This document shows, piece after piece, positions 62,219 through 64,000 of a DNA stretch of 64,000 bases. Numbering within the stretch: the first letter of the stretch is position 1; every line of letters starts with the position of its first letter. The stretch is taken from assembly GCA_028821395.1 (NCBI GenBank), contig JAPPGP010000186.1, forward strand, positions 1-64,000. The letters run 5' to 3'. The notes under the pieces were generated by a model. It ran no database searches, had not been told where the DNA came from, and saw only the letters and a list, made by a program, of their open reading frames with translations. A program made the translations under genes and the position numbers. The DNA comes from Defluviicoccus sp. GTDB lineage: Bacteria; Pseudomonadota; Alphaproteobacteria; MPNO01.

Positions 62219-63412
62219 CTACTCGGCGGCGATCGCCGCTTCAAGCCCGGCGTAGTTGCCGTCGTCGAGCGCGCGCACGCCCGGCATCACCTGCTCGGCG
62301 AACAGGTCGATGTTCCTCCGTGTGAGGTCGGCCGGCAGGGTGGCGAACTGCAACATGGCGACGAAGTTCTGGAAGCCGGTCAGGCGGTGCGCCTCCGCGA
62401 TCCGCTTCAGCACTGTCTCCGGGCTGCCGCAGAGGAAGGTGCCGGCCTCGATGAGCCGTTCGATCGAGGGGCCCTGGCCGCCGCGCAGTTGGCGCTTGTG
62501 CTTGAGCACGCCCTTGAGCGAGGCATGGCTCAGATAGCCGGGCGGAAAGTGCATCTCCATCGGCATGTTGAGGAACTTCGAGAAGAAGGTCTCGATATGC
62601 GGCCTCGCCTCTTCTATCGCCCGCTCGTCGGTTTCGGCCACATAGGTCGGCGCGGCCCAGCCGATCTGGCTCGACGCGGCGGCATATCCGTGCGTCCGCC
62701 TCGCCACGTCGCGGTACAGGTTGAGGTAGCGCGCGACCGAGGCGAAGGGGCTGTAGGTCTGGAGATAGACGTAGCGCCGGTCGGGGTGCGAGGCCCATTC
62801 GATGGTCTCGGTCGAGCCCTGCGACGGGCACCAGATCGGCGGGTGCGGCTGCTGATAGGGACGCGGCCAGAGATTGACGTATTCGAAGTGGTAGTGCCTG
62901 CCCTCGAAGGCGAACGGCCCCTCCTCGGTCCAGGCGCGCACCACGAGTTCATGCGCCTCCTGGTGGCGTGACAGCGACTGCGTCGGGTTGCCGCCCATCG
63001 AGTAGTACTCGGCGCCGATGCCGCGCACGAAGCCCGAGATCAGCCGCCCCTCGGTGATGCAGTCGATCATCGCGTGCTCTTCGGCCAGCGTCAGCGGATG
63101 CTCGCGGAGGCAGAAGGCGTTGCCCAAAATGGCGATCTTCGCCCGCGAGGTGCGGCGCGCGAGCGCGGCGGCCATCACGACCGGCGAGGGCATCAGACCG
63201 TAGGCATTCTGATGGTGCTCGTTGACGCAGAGCCCGTCGAACCCGGCCTGCTCGCAATATTCGAGCTCGTCGAGATAGCGGTTGTAGAGCCGATGCCCCT
63301 CTTCGGGGTCGAACAGGCTGTTGGGCAGCACCACCCAGGCCGCCTTGTGCTTCGCCCGCTCGGCCATGTCGAGCGCGGCATAGGGCATCAGGTGGAACGA
63401 GAAGACCTGCAT
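62219..63412 (-). CDS. LLM-class flavin-dependent monooxygenase
   Basis: A 397-residue luciferase-like monooxygenase. It has GFDGLCVNEHHQNAYGLMPS, ILGNAFCLREHPLTLAEEHAMID and RLISGFVRGIGAEYYSMGG, all matching the bacterial luciferase/alkanesulfonate monooxygenase barrel. The ATG at 63412 follows AAAGGAAGAG. It pairs with the second LLM gene on the same strand, and the flavodoxin-like reductase at 60398 could serve both. Substrate unknown. Confidence 0.9.
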   Translation of the reverse strand: MQVFSFHLMPYAALDMAERAKHKAAWVVLPNSLFDPEEGHRLYNRYLDELEYCEQAGFDGLCVNEHHQNAYGLMPSPVVMAAALARRTSRAKIAILGNAFCLREHPLTLAEEHAMIDCITEGRLISGFVRGIGAEYYSMGGNPTQSLSRHQEAHELVVRAWTEEGPFAFEGRHYHFEYVNLWPRPYQQPHPPIWCPSQGSTETIEWASHPDRRYVYLQTYSPFASVARYLNLYRDVARRTHGYAAASSQIGWAAPTYVAETDERAIEEARPHIETFFSKFLNMPMEMHFPPGYLSHASLKGVLKHKRQLRGGQGPSIERLIEAGTFLCGSPETVLKRIAEAHRLTGFQNFVAMLQFATLPADLTRRNIDLFAEQVMPGVRALDDGNYAGLEAAIAAE

Positions 63413-63441
63413 GGACTCTTCCTTTGCGGGGGGCTGCCGGC

Positions 63442-64000
63442 TCACGCCGCCTTGCGCATCGGGCTCCGCTGGCCAGCCTGTTCCATCAGCGGCATGACCC
63501 GGTCGATCCACTGGGCGAGCTCGGTCTTGTAGTCGACCCAGGACATCAGCACGCCGTCGATGCCGATCTCGATCAGCTTGTCGATCTCGGCGACGATGGT
63601 CTCCGGCGTGCCGACCAGCGGGTAGCCGCCATGGCCGGCGATGAAGTGGAAGCGGAACTCGTCGAGCACCTTGGGATCCAGGGTCTTGGACTGCATGCCG
63701 AAGATGTCGAGCAGGTTGTTCACCGCCTCGTAGTCGCCCTTCCGGCGCACGTAGTAGTCGAGATAGTCCGCGGCCTCGGCGTCGGTGTCGCGGCAGACGA
63801 CATAGACGTGGATCCAGCTCTGAACCTCGCGCCCGGCCTCGCGCGCCATCGCCTTGAGGCTGGCGATCTGCGCCTTGCCGGCCTCGGCCTCGTGCTCCTT
63901 GAGGATGACGAAGTTCATGTCGGCCTGGGTGGCGGCGAAACGCTGGCCTGCCGGCGAGCCGCCGGCGTTCATGACGGGCAGGACCGGCTGGACCGGCTTG
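63442..64000 (-). CDS. LLM-class flavin-dependent monooxygenase, 5' end outside the window
   Basis: The C-terminal part (about 185 residues visible) of a second luciferase-like monooxygenase. The frame is open at the window edge and reads KPVQPVLPVMNAGGSPAGQR, then EAADYLDYYV and GTPETIVAEIDKLIEIGIDG, typical of the RutA/SsuD type. The ORF start listed at 63972 is only an internal Met. It precedes the other LLM gene by 29 bases, so both are in one transcript. Confidence 0.9.
   Translation of the reverse strand, partial: KPVQPVLPVMNAGGSPAGQRFAATQADMNFVILKEHEAEAGKAQIASLKAMAREAGREVQSWIHVYVVCRDTDAEAADYLDYYVRRKGDYEAVNNLLDIFGMQSKTLDPKVLDEFRFHFIAGHGGYPLVGTPETIVAEIDKLIEIGIDGVLMSWVDYKTELAQWIDRVMPLMEQAGQRSPMRKAA

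Overview
The window is uniformly GC-rich, apart from a few short AT-rich pockets, and densely packed with genes in short operons. Several features suggest an alphaproteobacterium of the Rhodospirillales/Hyphomicrobiales kind with a broad organic-acid metabolism: TRAP and NitT/TauT transporters, UbiD decarboxylases, PrpDBC, a CysN-CysC-type fusion, and intergenic palindromes of the CCGGACTTGATCCGG type. This placement is inferred from gene content only. I saw no rRNA, tRNA, CRISPR array, prophage or transposase.

Layout. 1-1153: palindromic repeats, a small RHH-like gene and a decayed membrane-protein gene. 1154-4147 (minus): a flavin monooxygenase and an unusual DUF924-HATPase fusion. 4435-9480 (minus): a TctC-like binding protein, a TRAP transporter and a MOSC protein, divergent from 9670-15372 (plus), which holds three UbiD-family decarboxylases and an SDR. 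15679-18567: an FMN 2-hydroxyacid dehydrogenase followed by a TPP enzyme, with a second hydroxyacid dehydrogenase on the minus strand (18778-19854). 19947-28193 (plus): a NitT/TauT ABC transporter, a Rieske ferredoxin, a small unknown protein, an amidohydrolase, an MmgE/PrpD protein, an isocitrate-lyase-superfamily enzyme and a cupin. 28329-30652 (minus): a second TPP enzyme and a cupin. 30808-34366 (plus): prpD-prpB-prpC, the core of the methylcitrate cycle.

34382-38494 (minus): an AhpD-like pair, an EamA exporter, a hydroxyisobutyrate dehydrogenase-like protein and alanine dehydrogenase. 38575-39558 (plus): a quinone oxidoreductase. 39697-48111 (minus): a C4-dicarboxylate-like TRAP system, a MetE-like protein, RidA, a YrdC-like protein next to TrmO, a nitroreductase, a coiled-coil membrane protein and an aryl-CoA-ligase-like enzyme. 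48245-48888: a Phd/VapC toxin-antitoxin pair. 48988-56854: hyuB and hyuA, separated by a degenerate CysN-CysC protein, a damaged AbrB/PIN toxin-antitoxin pair, and a YceI-cytochrome b561 pair. 56909-59315: a class III aminotransferase, an EthD-like protein and a carboxymuconolactone decarboxylase-like protein. 59503-64000: a maleate-isomerase-like enzyme, two flavin oxidoreductases and two luciferase-like monooxygenases, the last cut by the window edge.

Together the genes look like a catabolic accessory region. Uptake systems sit beside decarboxylases, 2-hydroxyacid oxidation and keto-acid cleavage, ring- or amide-opening enzymes and propionate disposal. The most notable items are the three-UbiD block, the Rieske/unknown/amidohydrolase trio, the DUF924-HATPase fusion, the CysN-CysC relic that has lost domain II and its G motifs, and composite palindromes placed mainly where genes converge.
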